A stretch of 64,000 nucleotides of DNA from Costus lasius (GCA_027563935.2 CM050454.1:26223501-26287500); one strand, 5' to 3'; counted from the stretch's first letter, positions 35,445-45,888 are shown. The notes: generated by a model not told the origin, from the letters alone. A program made the numbers and translations.

Positions 35445-38400
35445 ATGAGCTTCAATGTGCGATCCCTACTGGAAAGGGAGAAGTTTGTTGGGCCAAACTT
35501 CTCAGACTGGTACGGACACCTTAAGATTGTTCTTAAGGCTGAGAGGAAATTGTATGTCCTCGAGACGGCTATACCCCCTCAACCCGCTCCGAACGCCGCA
35601 AGGGCGGTTCGGGATGCCTATGAAAAGCATGTCAATGATAGCATTGATGTTGCTTGCCTGATGCTAGCGTCTATGACGCCACAGCTGCAGCGTCAGCATG
35701 AGGATATGTCTGCTATAGAAATTATAGCAAACCTCAAGATGCTATATGCTGCACAGGCGAGGACTGAACGCTATAATTTGACCAAGCTTTTCTTTCAGAG
35801 CAAACTGGCTGAAGGGAGTCCAGTGGGAGCTCACGTGCTCAAGATGATTGGGCACAAAGAGGCTCTAGAGAAACTGGGGCATACCATCAATCAGGAGCTT
35901 GCTGTAGACATTATTCTGCAGTCTCTCCCGGCCTCTTTCGATCCGTTCATTATTAATTTTAATATGAACAAGATCGACTGTACTCCGGCAGAGTTGCTGA
36001 ATATGCTCTTGACTACGGAGGAGACTCTAAAGGGAAAGCCTTCAACCTCTGTCTTGATGTTCCCTTCCAGGAACAAGAAGAAGGGGAAGAAGGGCAAAGC
36101 CCCAGTCAAGAACTACAACAAGGCTCTGAAACAAAAGGTCAAGCGGTCGAAGGAATACAGATGTTTCCATTGTGGCCAGCTGGGTCACTGGAAAAAGGAC
36201 TGTAAAGCGCTCCAAGGAGACAAGAAGGGAAGCATCGCTTCTGGCTCAGGTATTTTTGTGACTGAAGTCATGATATCTTCTTCTTCTATTTCATGGGTGT
36301 TGGACACTGCATGTGGAGTTCACATTTGTTCAAATGTACAGGAACTCAAGAGAAGAAGACAGGTGGGACAGCATGAGGTGGACCTACAAGTTGGAAACGG
36401 GGCACGGGTTGCTGCTGTTGCTGTAGGAGTTTATTACATCTCATTACCATCTAGACTTGTATTGGAACTAGACAATTGTTACTTTGTACCAAGCATTACG
36501 AAAAATATTATCTCTATTCCTGCTCTTGTCAGGAAAGGGTTTTCCTTTGAATGCAAGACTTCAAAGTGTTATCTTTCTCTTGATAATATTGTTTATGCTA
36601 CTGGGTCAATTAACAATGGGTTATTCATGTTGGACATGGAATGTTCTATACAAAATTTTGATAATAAGAAAGCCAAGTATGCTGATGACAGCACCTTGCT
36701 ATGGCATAGTCGTTTAGGCCATATTAACAAGAAACGCATTAAGCGGTTGCATGATCATGGACTGCTGGGATCATTCTCCTATGAGGAGATTGATACATGC
36801 AAAGCTTGTTTATTGGGCAAAATGACGAAGTCTCCTTTTCCTCATAAAGGTCAAAGGGCTTCAGGTTTACTTGACCTTATACACAGTGATGTGTGTGGGC
36901 CATTTAGTAAACATGCCAGAGGTGGCTATTCATACTTCATTACCTTTACTGATGATTTCAGTAGATATGGTTATGTCTATCTGATGAGACATAAGAGTGA
37001 ATCTTTTGACAAGTTCAAAGAGTTCAAAAATGAAGTACAGAATCAGCTAGGCCGAAATATCAAGGCACTTCGCTCAGATCGAGGTGGTGAATACCTAAGT
37101 CGAGAGTTTACTGACTATCTGAAGGAGTGTGGGATTATCTCACAGCTCACTCCACCAGGAACACCGCAATGGAATGGTGTGTCCGAGAGGAGGAACAGAA
37201 CCTTACTAGATATGGTTCGTTCTATGATGAGTCAGGCTACTCTACCTTACTCCTTTTGGGGATTTGCACTGGAAACAGCTGCAAAGGTACTAAACCGAGT
37301 GTCATCCAAGGCAGTTTCAAAGACTCCATATGAGTTATGGTATGGGAAACAGCCGAGCTTGACATTTATTAAGATCTGGGGTTGCGAGGCTTATGTCAAA
37401 AAGCTCGCCTCTGGGAAACTGGAGAGCAGATCTGACAAATGCATCTTTGTCGGTTACCCTAAGGAAACTAAGGGTTATTATTTCTACGATCCCAAAGAGA
37501 ACAAAGTATTTGTTGCTCGGACGGCTATTTTTCTTGAGAAGGAGTTTCTTCTGCAAGAAGCCAGTGGGAGAGAAATAAAGTTGGATGAGAATCCAGAGGA
37601 AGGACAAAGTAGTCAAGCACAGTTGGATGAGCCTGAGCCAGTAGAACAGGTTATTGAAAAACCTGAGGCTCAGATATCACGGGAACCGCGTAGATTGGGA
37701 AGGATCCGTCGACAGCCTGAGCGCTATGACGGAGTCTACATCATTGATAATGATGAACCCCTTACTTATGCGGATGCGGTCAGTGGACCGGAGTCAGCTA
37801 GGTGGCTTGAAGCTATGCGAGCCGAGATGGACTCCATGTCAGATAACCAAGTTTGGGATTTGGTTGATCAGCCTCCGGGAGTAATCCCTATAGGCTGTAA
37901 ATGGATCTTCAAGAAGAAGATTGACATGGATGGTAACGTGGTTACCTATAAAGGCAGGCTAGTTGCGAAAGGTTTCAAACAAATCTACGGGATAGATTAT
38001 GATGAAACTTTCTCTCCTGTAGCCATGTTCAAGTCAATTCGGATTATTCTTGCGATAGCAGCATATTACGATTATGAGATCTGGCAAATGGATGTGAAGA
38101 CCGCTTTCCTTAATGGAAAACTGGATGAGGATGTGTATATGACACAACCTGAAGGTTTCACTAATCCATCAGATCGTCATAAAATATGCAAGTTAAAGAA
38201 GTCCATTTATGGACTTAAGCAAGCATCTAGAAGCTGGAATATTCGTTTTGATGAATCAATATGTGAATTTGGTTTCATCAAGAATGAAGATGACCCGTGT
38301 GTATATAAGAGGTTTAGTGGGAGCGTGATTACTTTCCTAGTCCTCTACGTCGATGATATCTTAATCATTGGAAACGATATTCCTGAACTGCATGCTGTTA

Positions 38401-39329
38401 AAGCATGGTTAAGAAAATGTTTCCAGATGAAAGATCTAGGAGAAGCAGCCTATGTGTTAGGTGTGAAGATCTACAGGGATAGATCTAAGAGGCTTCTCGG
38501 GCTGTGCCAAAGTACTTACATCGATAAAGTCCTGGAGAGATTTCATTTAGAGAATTCTAAAAGAGGATATCTTCCAGTCAGACATGGTCTGAATCTTTCA
38601 AAGAGTCAGTGTCCACAAACACAAACTGAGAAAGATGAAATGGACAATACGCCTTATGCTTCGGCTATTGGATCCATTATGTATGCGATGTTGTGTACTC
38701 GCCCAGACGTCGCTTACGGGTTAAGCGTGACCAGTCGATTCCAAAGTAATCCAGGTCAAGCGCACTGGATTGCGGTCAAGAACATTTTGAAATATCTTCG
38801 GAGGACCAAAGATATGTTCTTGATATATGGAGGTCAGGAAGAACTCAGTATTGAAGGATATACTGACGCTTCGTTCCAATCTGACCAGGATGATTTCCGA
38901 TCGCAATCAGGCTATGTTTTTAGCTTGAATGGAGGAGCAGTGGTGTGGAAAAGTTTCAAACAGTCTATCGTTGCTGATTCTACAACAGAAGCCGAGTATG
39001 TTGCAGCCTCGGAAGCATCCAAGGAGGCAATGTGGATTCGTAAGTTCGTTCAAGAACTTGGTGTTGTTCCTTCGAGTGCAGATCCATTGGTTATCTTCTG
39101 TGATAACACTGGAGCAATCGCACAAGCAAAGGAACCACGGTCGCACCAGAAGTCCAAGCACATACAGAGACGGTTTCACTTGATCCGGGAGATCATAGAT
39201 CGTGGTGAGATCAAAATCTGCAAGGTTCATACAGATGACAATCTGGCTGACCAGCTTACCAAGCCTCTGGAGCAGCAGAAGCATGAGAAGCACTGTAATA
39301 ATATGGGTTTGAGATTTCTCAACCATTAG
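35445..39329 (+). CDS. gag-pol: Intact gag-pol polyprotein of B2, 1,294 residues
   Basis: It would encode all proteins for retrotransposition. Residues 1-230 are a copia gag domain. The knuckle CFHCGQLGHWKKDC (C240 to C253) should bind RNA. The protease has D287 in LDTACG, an Ala where DSG/DTG is usual. The integrase has an HHCC zinc region and the triad D482, D545, E581 (D-X35-E). RT has YVDD at 968-971. RNase H carries D1141, E1184 and D1220. The length is close to barley BARE-1 (about 1,300). The ATG at 35445 is the first in this exon, but a start ten residues further upstream in the LTR exon is likely if the leader is spliced. No stop or frameshift is present. Confidence 0.95.
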   Translation: MSFNVRSLLEREKFVGPNFSDWYGHLKIVLKAERKLYVLETAIPPQPAPNAARAVRDAYEKHVNDSIDVACLMLASMTPQLQRQHEDMSAIEIIANLKMLYAAQARTERYNLTKLFFQSKLAEGSPVGAHVLKMIGHKEALEKLGHTINQELAVDIILQSLPASFDPFIINFNMNKIDCTPAELLNMLLTTEETLKGKPSTSVLMFPSRNKKKGKKGKAPVKNYNKALKQKVKRSKEYRCFHCGQLGHWKKDCKALQGDKKGSIASGSGIFVTEVMISSSSISWVLDTACGVHICSNVQELKRRRQVGQHEVDLQVGNGARVAAVAVGVYYISLPSRLVLELDNCYFVPSITKNIISIPALVRKGFSFECKTSKCYLSLDNIVYATGSINNGLFMLDMECSIQNFDNKKAKYADDSTLLWHSRLGHINKKRIKRLHDHGLLGSFSYEEIDTCKACLLGKMTKSPFPHKGQRASGLLDLIHSDVCGPFSKHARGGYSYFITFTDDFSRYGYVYLMRHKSESFDKFKEFKNEVQNQLGRNIKALRSDRGGEYLSREFTDYLKECGIISQLTPPGTPQWNGVSERRNRTLLDMVRSMMSQATLPYSFWGFALETAAKVLNRVSSKAVSKTPYELWYGKQPSLTFIKIWGCEAYVKKLASGKLESRSDKCIFVGYPKETKGYYFYDPKENKVFVARTAIFLEKEFLLQEASGREIKLDENPEEGQSSQAQLDEPEPVEQVIEKPEAQISREPRRLGRIRRQPERYDGVYIIDNDEPLTYADAVSGPESARWLEAMRAEMDSMSDNQVWDLVDQPPGVIPIGCKWIFKKKIDMDGNVVTYKGRLVAKGFKQIYGIDYDETFSPVAMFKSIRIILAIAAYYDYEIWQMDVKTAFLNGKLDEDVYMTQPEGFTNPSDRHKICKLKKSIYGLKQASRSWNIRFDESICEFGFIKNEDDPCVYKRFSGSVITFLVLYVDDILIIGNDIPELHAVKAWLRKCFQMKDLGEAAYVLGVKIYRDRSKRLLGLCQSTYIDKVLERFHLENSKRGYLPVRHGLNLSKSQCPQTQTEKDEMDNTPYASAIGSIMYAMLCTRPDVAYGLSVTSRFQSNPGQAHWIAVKNILKYLRRTKDMFLIYGGQEELSIEGYTDASFQSDQDDFRSQSGYVFSLNGGAVVWKSFKQSIVADSTTEAEYVAASEASKEAMWIRKFVQELGVVPSSADPLVIFCDNTGAIAQAKEPRSHQKSKHIQRRFHLIREIIDRGEIKICKVHTDDNLADQLTKPLEQQKHEKHCNNMGLRFLNH

Positions 39330-39340
39330 ATTAAGTGCAA

Positions 39341-39349
39341 GTGGGAGAT
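39341..39349 (+). promoter_or_regulatory. Polypurine tract of B2
   Basis: GTGGGAGAT directly precedes the 3' LTR. The same AAGTGGGAGAT string precedes the 3' LTRs of A1, A3, B1, B3 and B4, as expected for the plus-strand primer. Confidence 0.8.
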
Positions 39350-41049
39350 TGTTGGGGTATGCCCTTAAGGCTAATGTTTGAGGCCTTGGGATTCTTTCAG
39401 TATCATGTATAAACTCTTATGTTTATAAAGGCAATGGTTGTTATTCAGTTTGTTACATTGTCTGCTGCAATAAGTGTGCTTCTGAATAATGTCTCAATGC
39501 TGTTCAGCTTGGCTGACATGCTGTAATGTCCTTAGTCGAGATATCTTGGTGAACATGAGACAGCCTTGATATGATTGAGACTAATATGTGTTCTAATCTT
39601 ATAGGATGCTTCGAGCATGGAATAAGATGTAGACTCATGGGTACATTGGATGTACTGGACAGACCCTACTAGGATATTCAATTGCTTGTCACAATGTGAA
39701 TAATCCTTGTTTGCAACAAGTGGCACATGTCCTCTGACTTGAGATCACTTGTGTTTCTAAATGATGATTGTCATTGTTTTGAGGTAGTTCAATATCATTT
39801 GAAACATAATGGTTATAGACTATCTTGGATAATGATCATGAGTCAGGTTAGGACACTAGTGATAGATATAGGATTGCCGTCTCCTTGATTGGAGTGTGAT
39901 GTTCTAAAGGGGCCCCCTTGAATGAGATGATTGAGAAAGTGTATGGCCATACCCAGATGACTATGTTCATTTGATCTAATCATTCTCATCATATTGGAGT
40001 TACAGGCTTGACACGCTTGTCCAATAAGAACATCCAGTGGCAAAGGAAACATGTATGCCTTGTGAAGTGGATTCACACTTGTGCTGTGGTTTGGGTGTAG
40101 TCTTGGAAGACTCTTTCCTTTATATCGGGAGACAGTGATGTGTTGCTAGATACCCCTCACTGATCGTGATAACGTGAGTTGTCGTTACCGACATTTAAAG
40201 GAAACCCTTAGGGTCGCACAATTTGATGATATGGCTTACTTAAGTCAGATCGTGTGGACTGAATTATTTTGGTTCAGTTTAAAGGGATTTAATCTCTGAT
40301 TGTAAGTGAGATCTGGTCTGATCATGTTTGATTGATTAGGGCTTAAGATCGGTAAGCTTTGATTGAGAGAATGGATGCTAGATCGGTGAGATCAAGAGCA
40401 TCAAGAGATGAACGGTTAGATCTGGAACCTATTGGTTCAATGAGATCTAGACCATGGCTTGGGTTAATTGGTCTTTGAACCAAACCAAATTGAACCAGCT
40501 CATCAAGTGAGCGCATGGTTCATGGGAGAAGAGATTTGCGATTTGTTCATGAGCGCATTTCATGATGAGAAGTGGTTTTGCTATTTTTAGATAGCATGTC
40601 ACTTACGTGACCACATCTCACGTCGCCTCTCTTCACGCCTCCCTCTCGCCCTCTTGTCGCCTGTTGGTTTTTGGTTCTTGACACATTCGTGTGGTAGAGC
40701 TTCTTGACGACAAGGGAGAGGTCTCGCCAAGCAAGGAAAATCTTCTCTTCCCTTTCATACGACAAAGACCTTTGAAGAACCTTGCTAGCACAAGGATCAA
40801 CAAAGAGTAGGCGGCATCACCTTGTGTGCGTCACTTTTGGAGAAGATCCCTTTCGATCTTTGCTTCCAAGGCACCATCCAAACGTTGGCGATGGTATGAT
40901 CCTTCTTATGTTTGCAATCGGGGTTTTTGTAGTTGATCATATCTCATGCAATCGATCCCTAGAAATCCATTCCGCTGCTTTAAAACCTCTATTTGCGCCA
41001 GTAGGGTTTCGCCCCCCCCCCCCCCCCCCCCTTGTTGAGGGGACTTTCA
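39350..41049 (+). repeat. 3' LTR of B2 (1,700 bp)
   Basis: It is nearly identical to the 5' LTR, with six substitutions and four extra C in the poly-C run (20 C, about 41012-41031). One substitution changes the first ATG of the mini-exon to TTG while leaving the second ATG and the donor intact. Confidence 0.95.
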
Positions 41050-41875
41050 GACTATCCAAAAACGCCAAGCACTAATGTTCCTTGCGCCAAGAGGAAAGGA
41101 GGAAGTGGCTTGCGGTTATGGAAGAAGGAAGATGCGCCCTTGCTCCAAGCACTCGCCCCTCTCCTTGTGTTCACGCCTTCAAGGATTAATTGCACACAAG
41201 AGGGGGCGACTAGGGTCATATTTATAGGGCTAGAGGCGGTTAGGGTAATGGCTAGGATCATGACAAGTGTAGGGCTAGGATGAGGAGGTTTGAGATAAGG
41301 AAAGTCTCCAAGACATTTCCATAATTCTCATTCAACCTTACCTTTTGTTCCCATGCCTTTCCTTGTGCGCCAAGGCCTTGCCTTGCGCCTCAAGCAATGC
41401 CATAGAGGCATGCATTCCATCCTAGGAAGAGAGGGGGAGGCGCCCTTTACTTCCATAATGAAGCAAAGGCGCCAACATGACCCCATTATGCCCCTAGGCG
41501 CCTAATGGTTCATGTTTCTCCCTATTATACCCTTTTAGCCTCTCATCTCTTCATGAGAACTTGTTATTGGGCCTCATTGGATAATGAGCTTGCCCAAACA
41601 TCATTGCATAGGTTGATTAAGCACTTGGATCCAATCCAATGCAACCCTAATCCAAATGTGACCAACCATGGTCAAATACGGGTCAACCTGCCAAAAATGA
41701 AGTTTGGCTCCAATAACATTCTTCCATCTCATCAGGCCCATTGGCGCTGATGAAATCTCCCAATTAGATCCGAGTTATCCAATAACTCGATCATAAGGCT
41801 TCCCGATCAATACGAGAACTCAAGTATCAAGGTGTGCGACCCTGTAGGTTCCTCTGACGCTGGCAGTGCTGACCA
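41050..41875 (-). repeat. 5' LTR of A3, piece 2, with its TATA box
   Basis: This is the A3 LTR between the B2 insertion (GACTA 41050-41054) and the solo LTR insertion (GACCA 41871-41875). The minus strand has TATAAATAT at 41218-41226, the best TATA match among the family-A LTRs. Transcription from it would run towards lower coordinates. B2 and the solo LTR now split this promoter-bearing LTR into three. Confidence 0.9.
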
Positions 41876-43553
41876 TGTTGGGGTATGCCCTTAAGGCTAA
41901 TGTTTGAGGCCTTGGGATTGTATCAGTATCATGTATAAACTCTTATGTTTATAAAGGCAATGGTTGTTATTCAGTTTGTTACATTGTCTGCAGCAATAAG
42001 TGTACTTCTGATTAATGTCTCAATGCTGTTCAGCTAGGCTGACATGCTATATGTCCTTAGTCGAGATATCTTGGTGAACATGAGACAGCCTTGATATGAT
42101 TGAGACTAATATGTGTTCTAATCTTATAGGATGCTTCGAGCATGGAATAAGATGTAGACTCATGGGTACATTGGATGTACTGGACAGACCCTACTAGGAT
42201 ATTCAATTGCTTATCACAATGTGAATAATCCTTGAATGCAACAAGTGGCACATATCCTCTGACTTGAGATCACTTGTGTTTCTAAATGATGATTGTCATT
42301 GTTTTGAGGTAGTTCAATATCATTTGAAACATAATGGTTATAGACTATCTTGGATAATGATCATGAGTCAGCTTAGGGCACTAGTGATAGATATAGGATT
42401 GCCGTCTCCTTGTTTAAGGAGTGTGATGTTCTACTGGGGGCCCCCCTGGATGAGATGATTGAGAAAGTGTATGGCCATACCCAGGTGACTATGTTCATCT
42501 GATCTAATCATGCTCATCATATTGGAGTTACAGGCTTGACTCGCTTGTCCAATAAGAACATCCAGTGGCAAAGGAAATTTGTATGCCTCGTGAAGTGGAT
42601 TCACACTTGTGCTGTGGTTTGGGTGTAGTCTTGGAAGACTCTTTCCTTTATATCGGGAGACAGTGATGTGTTGCTAGATACCCCTCACTGATCGTGATAA
42701 TGTAAGTTATCGTTACCGACATTTAAAGGAAACCCTTAGGGTCGCACAATTTGATGATATGGCTTACTCATGTCAGATCGTGTGGACTGAATTGTTTTGG
42801 TTCAGTTTAAAGGGATTTAAACTCTGATTGTAAGTGAGATCTGGCCTGATCATGTTTGATTGATTAGGGCTTGAGATTGGTAAGCTTCGATCGAGAGATT
42901 GGATGCTAGATCGGTGAGATCAGGAGCATCAAGAGATGAACGGTCAGATCTGGAACCTTAGGGTTTAATTTGATCTGGACTCAAGGCTTGGCTTGATTGG
43001 TTTTGAACCAAACCAATATGAACCGGCTCATATGTGAGCGCATGGTTCAAAGGGGAGATGCATATGCGTTCGGTTCACTTGGGTGAACGCATCAACGCAT
43101 GAAGTGAAGGCTTACTATTTTTGGAAGTGGCGGTTTCCAAAATAGCTTCTAAACGCCTCACGTTCACCACTCCTCACGAATTGTCGCTCCTTCCTCTTGA
43201 CGGATACACTCTCGTGTAATTGAGGGGTTGACGACAAGGAGCTCTCGGCCAAGAAAAAACATCTCCTCCCTTCCACTCGACAAGGAGACTTGAAGATCTT
43301 TGCTAGCACAAGGATCAACAAGGAGGCGCCATTTATCTTCTTGTGTGCGGTACCTTCGGAGGAAAGCTTCTTGCGATCTTCTTCCAAAGCTCCATCAAAG
43401 CGATGGCCATGGTATGAATCTCTTCTGATCTATACTAGTTCATGAAAGTTGATCATATGACAAGTTAAAAAGATCTATAGAAACCCTTGCTTCCGCTTGT
43501 TTCATGTTATGCGCCTATCTAGGGTTTCGCTCCCCCTTGAAGGGGACTCTTCA
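41876..43553 (+). mobile_element. Solo LTR of family B (1,678 bp)
   Basis: It has complete family-B termini (TGTTGGGG and CTCTTCA) flanked by GACCA on both sides (41871-41875, 43554-43558), with no internal region. This is the usual product of LTR-LTR recombination. It is diverged from the B1, B2 and B3 LTRs, so it is a separate subfamily or older copy. It keeps the mini-exon ATGGCCATG (43403-43411) with donor GTATGA and a C4/G4 hairpin at its end. Confidence 0.95.
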
Positions 43554-44349
43554 GACCAAAGGTCATCACAAGCAGTGAGTGGCACCTAGCAGTGCATCGC
43601 TGCTACCCAGGTCGTTGGAATGGATATCGACATCGACATCCCCATCATCGCAACTAGGTACAGATGCATTACAGTCTCTTTGCCGTACTGATATCCGATT
43701 GGACAAGTGTGTCACCACTTGTTTTCATCCAATCACATGGCTATGACTAAAACAGGTTCTTACCTGGGTATGGCCATACACTCTCAGTCATAGAACCATA
43801 AAGGAGCTCCATGGATATCATACTTCCTTAGGGAAGGGGCAAATCCTATGTCTGTCCATTGATCTTCTCATATGGGTCGTGACATGCTCAATAACAACCG
43901 TTATGACCTCCCAGCTACGGCAAGGTGTAAGGTTGTATCAAAGCAAGTCCCTAACCATATAGAATGATTAATGACCTCAAGTCAAGGGATCAATGCATCT
44001 CCTGTCACTTATGAGGATAACTCATGACACCAAGTCATAGCCTCATAGCGGGTCTATCCAGTATATCCCCAATGATATACCCATGTGTCTGCGTTAGCAC
44101 CACGTGCCTAACCAGCCCACATACCAGTCTCACAAGTACCATAGCTGTCCCATATCCACTAAGGTACATCGACTGGGGATTATAATTCGAGCATAGATCC
44201 AATCTGTCTCCAGGGACATTATCATGTAAGTACACAATCGCAGGTGTAGTCAAACAATGATAACGACAATGCCAGAATGATATATAAATATCAGTGTCAA
44301 GTAGTACATAAGTTGACCAAAACTAGGTCCTAGGGCATATACACCAACA
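43554..44349 (-). repeat. 5' LTR of A3, piece 3 (LTR start)
   Basis: This is the remaining third of the A3 5' LTR, ending CACCAACA (minus-strand start TGTTGGTG) at 44349. The three pieces without duplications total 1,956 bp against 1,955 for the other LTR. Confidence 0.92.
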
Positions 44350-44427
44350 CATTCTTCCGTTGTGCAATGTATGTGTGTATGTCTATAACTCTGAAAAATT
44401 GTGAAATGTCCCCGGGGTTTCCCAACA
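44350..44427 (+). repeat. Last 78 bp of the A2 3' LTR
   Basis: It starts with the CATTC duplication, continues the LTR sequence broken at 24029 and ends CCCAACA. The GGTAT duplication and Athila gag follow. Confidence 0.92.
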
Positions 44428-44736
44428 GGTATTGGGTCGACGAGAATGCAACCAAGATCATGCTTGATCCCTGAGAGAAAAAGGGAACAATATTAGTTTT
44501 AGTGTGTCATCAGAAACTCCATGAATTTTTATGATATCACAATATTTAAGAAAGATATATAAATGTGAATAAGGATCTTCGATTGATGATCCTCCTAACT
44601 GGTTCTGCTGGATCATAGACAAGAAGGCAAGGTTAATTTGAAAGTTGGAGGCCTCAATTACAGGTCTAGCAATGCTAAATTGTATCCTTTGAGGATTAAG
44701 GGCTGCATAGTCCCTCAGTGATCTTTGATCAGCAAT
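44428..44736 (-). pseudogene. Athila-like gag N-terminus (copy 1), start codon lost
   Basis: The minus strand encodes the gag N-terminus (ADQRSLRDYAA, then IQQNQLGGSSIEDP), which continues at 4375. The expected ATG at 44736 reads ATT; copy 2 at 45646 has ATG. The piece is otherwise open. It was separated from the rest of gag by A2. Confidence 0.75.
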
Positions 44737-44874
44737 TAGAAATGAATTTCATGTGCACACTAGAGCAAACTGATCAAATGATGTAAGTAAACAGAAAAGA
44801 ATAAAAATATAAAACATATATGAAACCTAGTATAGCAATAATCTCAACGTCTCTAATATCGACAAAAACTAAGG

Positions 44875-44969
44875 TCCCCGGCAACGGCGCCAAAAACTTG
44901 GTGTACCGTAAGGTAACACTACAAGTTTGGCATGCGTATACTTTGGACTAATCCCCGGTAACGGCACCA
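44875..44969 (-). promoter_or_regulatory. Two tRNA-Asp type primer-binding sites of Athila-like copy 1
   Basis: 44875-44892 reads TCCCCGGCAACGGCGCCA on the plus strand, which is the 3' end of plant tRNA-Asp, so the minus strand holds a perfect PBS. A second version with two mismatches lies at 44952-44969, nearer the expected LTR border. The LTR itself is missing: after TGTTA (44981-44985) the sequence jumps straight back into gag of copy 2. Confidence 0.7.
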
Positions 44970-44985
44970 AAAACTTATTGTGTTA

Positions 44986-45646
44986 CAATATAACATTCCT
45001 TCATCTGGAGCCCATTGGCTATGATTCAAGGACATCTCCTCAAGCAACTTGAAAGCATCATCAAATGTTCTACTCATCAAGGCTCCCCCTACGGCACCAT
45101 CAATAATTAGACGGGTATTATAAACTAAGCCATAATAAAATGTCTAATTAGAAACTCATTTTCGAAGCCATAGTTAGGACACTTCCGTTGTAGATCATTG
45201 AATCTCTCCCATGCCTCACTGAGTGATTCTCCACTCCTCTGTTGAAAGTTTGTAATTTGATTCCTCAATTGGATAGTCTTGCTCGGTGGAAAATATTTCA
45301 TCAGAAAAGCTTTTGATAATTGTTCCCATGTTGTGAAGGTATTGGGTCGACGAGAATTCAACCAAGATCGTGCTTGATCCCTGAGAGAAAAAGGGAACAA
45401 TATCAGTTTTAGTGCATCATCAGAAACTCCATAAATTTTTATGATATCACAATATTCAAGAAAGATATATAAATGTGAATAAGGATCTTCGATTGATGAT
45501 CCTCCAAACTGGTTCTACTGGATCATAGACAAGAAGGCAGGGTTAATTTTAAAGTTGGAGGCCTCAATTGCAGCTCTAGCAATGCTAAATTGTATCCTTT
45601 GAGGATTAGGGGCTGCATAGTCCCTCAGTGATCTTTGATCAGCCAT
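44986..45646 (-). pseudogene. Athila-like gag, second tandem copy
   Basis: The start ATG is at 45646 (MADQRSLRDYAA). It runs through SLRDQARSWLNS and the MKYFPPSK capsid block and stops being homologous at about 44986. A TAG at 45515-45517 (CAG in copy 1) and a one-base deletion near 45146 break it. It duplicates about 0.9 kb of copy 1 (44433-44985 plus 4027-4380), including the leader and both PBS sequences. Confidence 0.75.
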
Positions 45647-45784
45647 TACAAATGAATTTCCTGTGCACACTAGAGCAAACTGATCAAATGATGTAAGTAA
45701 ACAGAAAAGAATAAAAAGATAAAACATAAATGAAACCTAGTCTAGCAATAATCTCAATGTCTCTAATATCGACAAAAACTAAGG

Positions 45785-45879
45785 TCCCCGACAATGGCGC
45801 CAAAAACTTGATGTACCGTAAGGTAACACTACAAGTTTGGCATGCGTATACTTTGGACTAATCCCCGGTAACGGCGCTA
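45785..45879 (-). promoter_or_regulatory. Two PBS-like sites of Athila-like copy 2
   Basis: 45862-45879, next to the LTR, and 45785-45802, 77 bp further in, both resemble the tRNA-Asp PBS and both are preceded by AAGTTTTT on the minus strand. Neither is a perfect match here. The pair is the same cassette as in copy 1. Confidence 0.65.
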
Positions 45880-45888
45880 AAAACTTGT

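Larger units (their letters stand above)
31928..41049 (+). mobile_element. Full-length intact copia element B2 (family B)
   Basis: The element is 9,122 bp, with LTRs at 31928-33623 and 39350-41049, an exact PBS, a leader of about 1.8 kb, an unbroken 1,294-codon gag-pol and a polypurine tract. GACTA is duplicated at 31923-31927 and 41050-41054. The sister A3 LTR near 24368 shows the uninterrupted target. By eye the LTRs differ at six bases, plus a poly-C tract of 16 versus 20. It has every part expected of an autonomous copy; expression is unknown. Confidence 0.95.
24030..44349 (-). mobile_element. Full-length copia element A3, itself invaded by B2 and a solo LTR
   Basis: Both ends are family-A LTR termini in reverse orientation, flanked by CATTC. 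Removing B2, the solo LTR and their duplications leaves about 9.51 kb with LTRs of 1,955 and 1,956 bp. The LTRs differ at about 17 positions plus a 1-bp indel by eye (about 0.9%). The internal region has a PBS, a leader of about 1.65 kb, a single-frame gag-pol of 1,307 codons with seven stops, and the polypurine tract next to 25984. Confidence 0.93.
4381..44427 (+). mobile_element. Copia element A2 with three further insertions inside it
   Basis: The outer limits are a family-A LTR start at 4381 and a family-A LTR end at 44427, flanked on both sides by GGTAT (4376-4380 and 44428-44432). The Athila gag reads through when the insert is removed, and the duplicated gag at about 45340 shows the empty site. 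Inside A2 lie B1 (9402-18440), a truncated chromovirus-like piece (18790-22601) and A3 (24030-44349). A2 has lost its PBS and leader by deletion near 6290, and the end of RNase H plus the first roughly 440 bp of its 3' LTR at the chromovirus junction. Confidence 0.88.

Noticed and set aside
38907..39326. 139-residue antisense frame over RNase H, with similar ones at 53708-54151 and 63504-63689
   Set aside because: These are mirror frames of the conserved RNase H coding sequence. The sense strand carries all the catalytic motifs.
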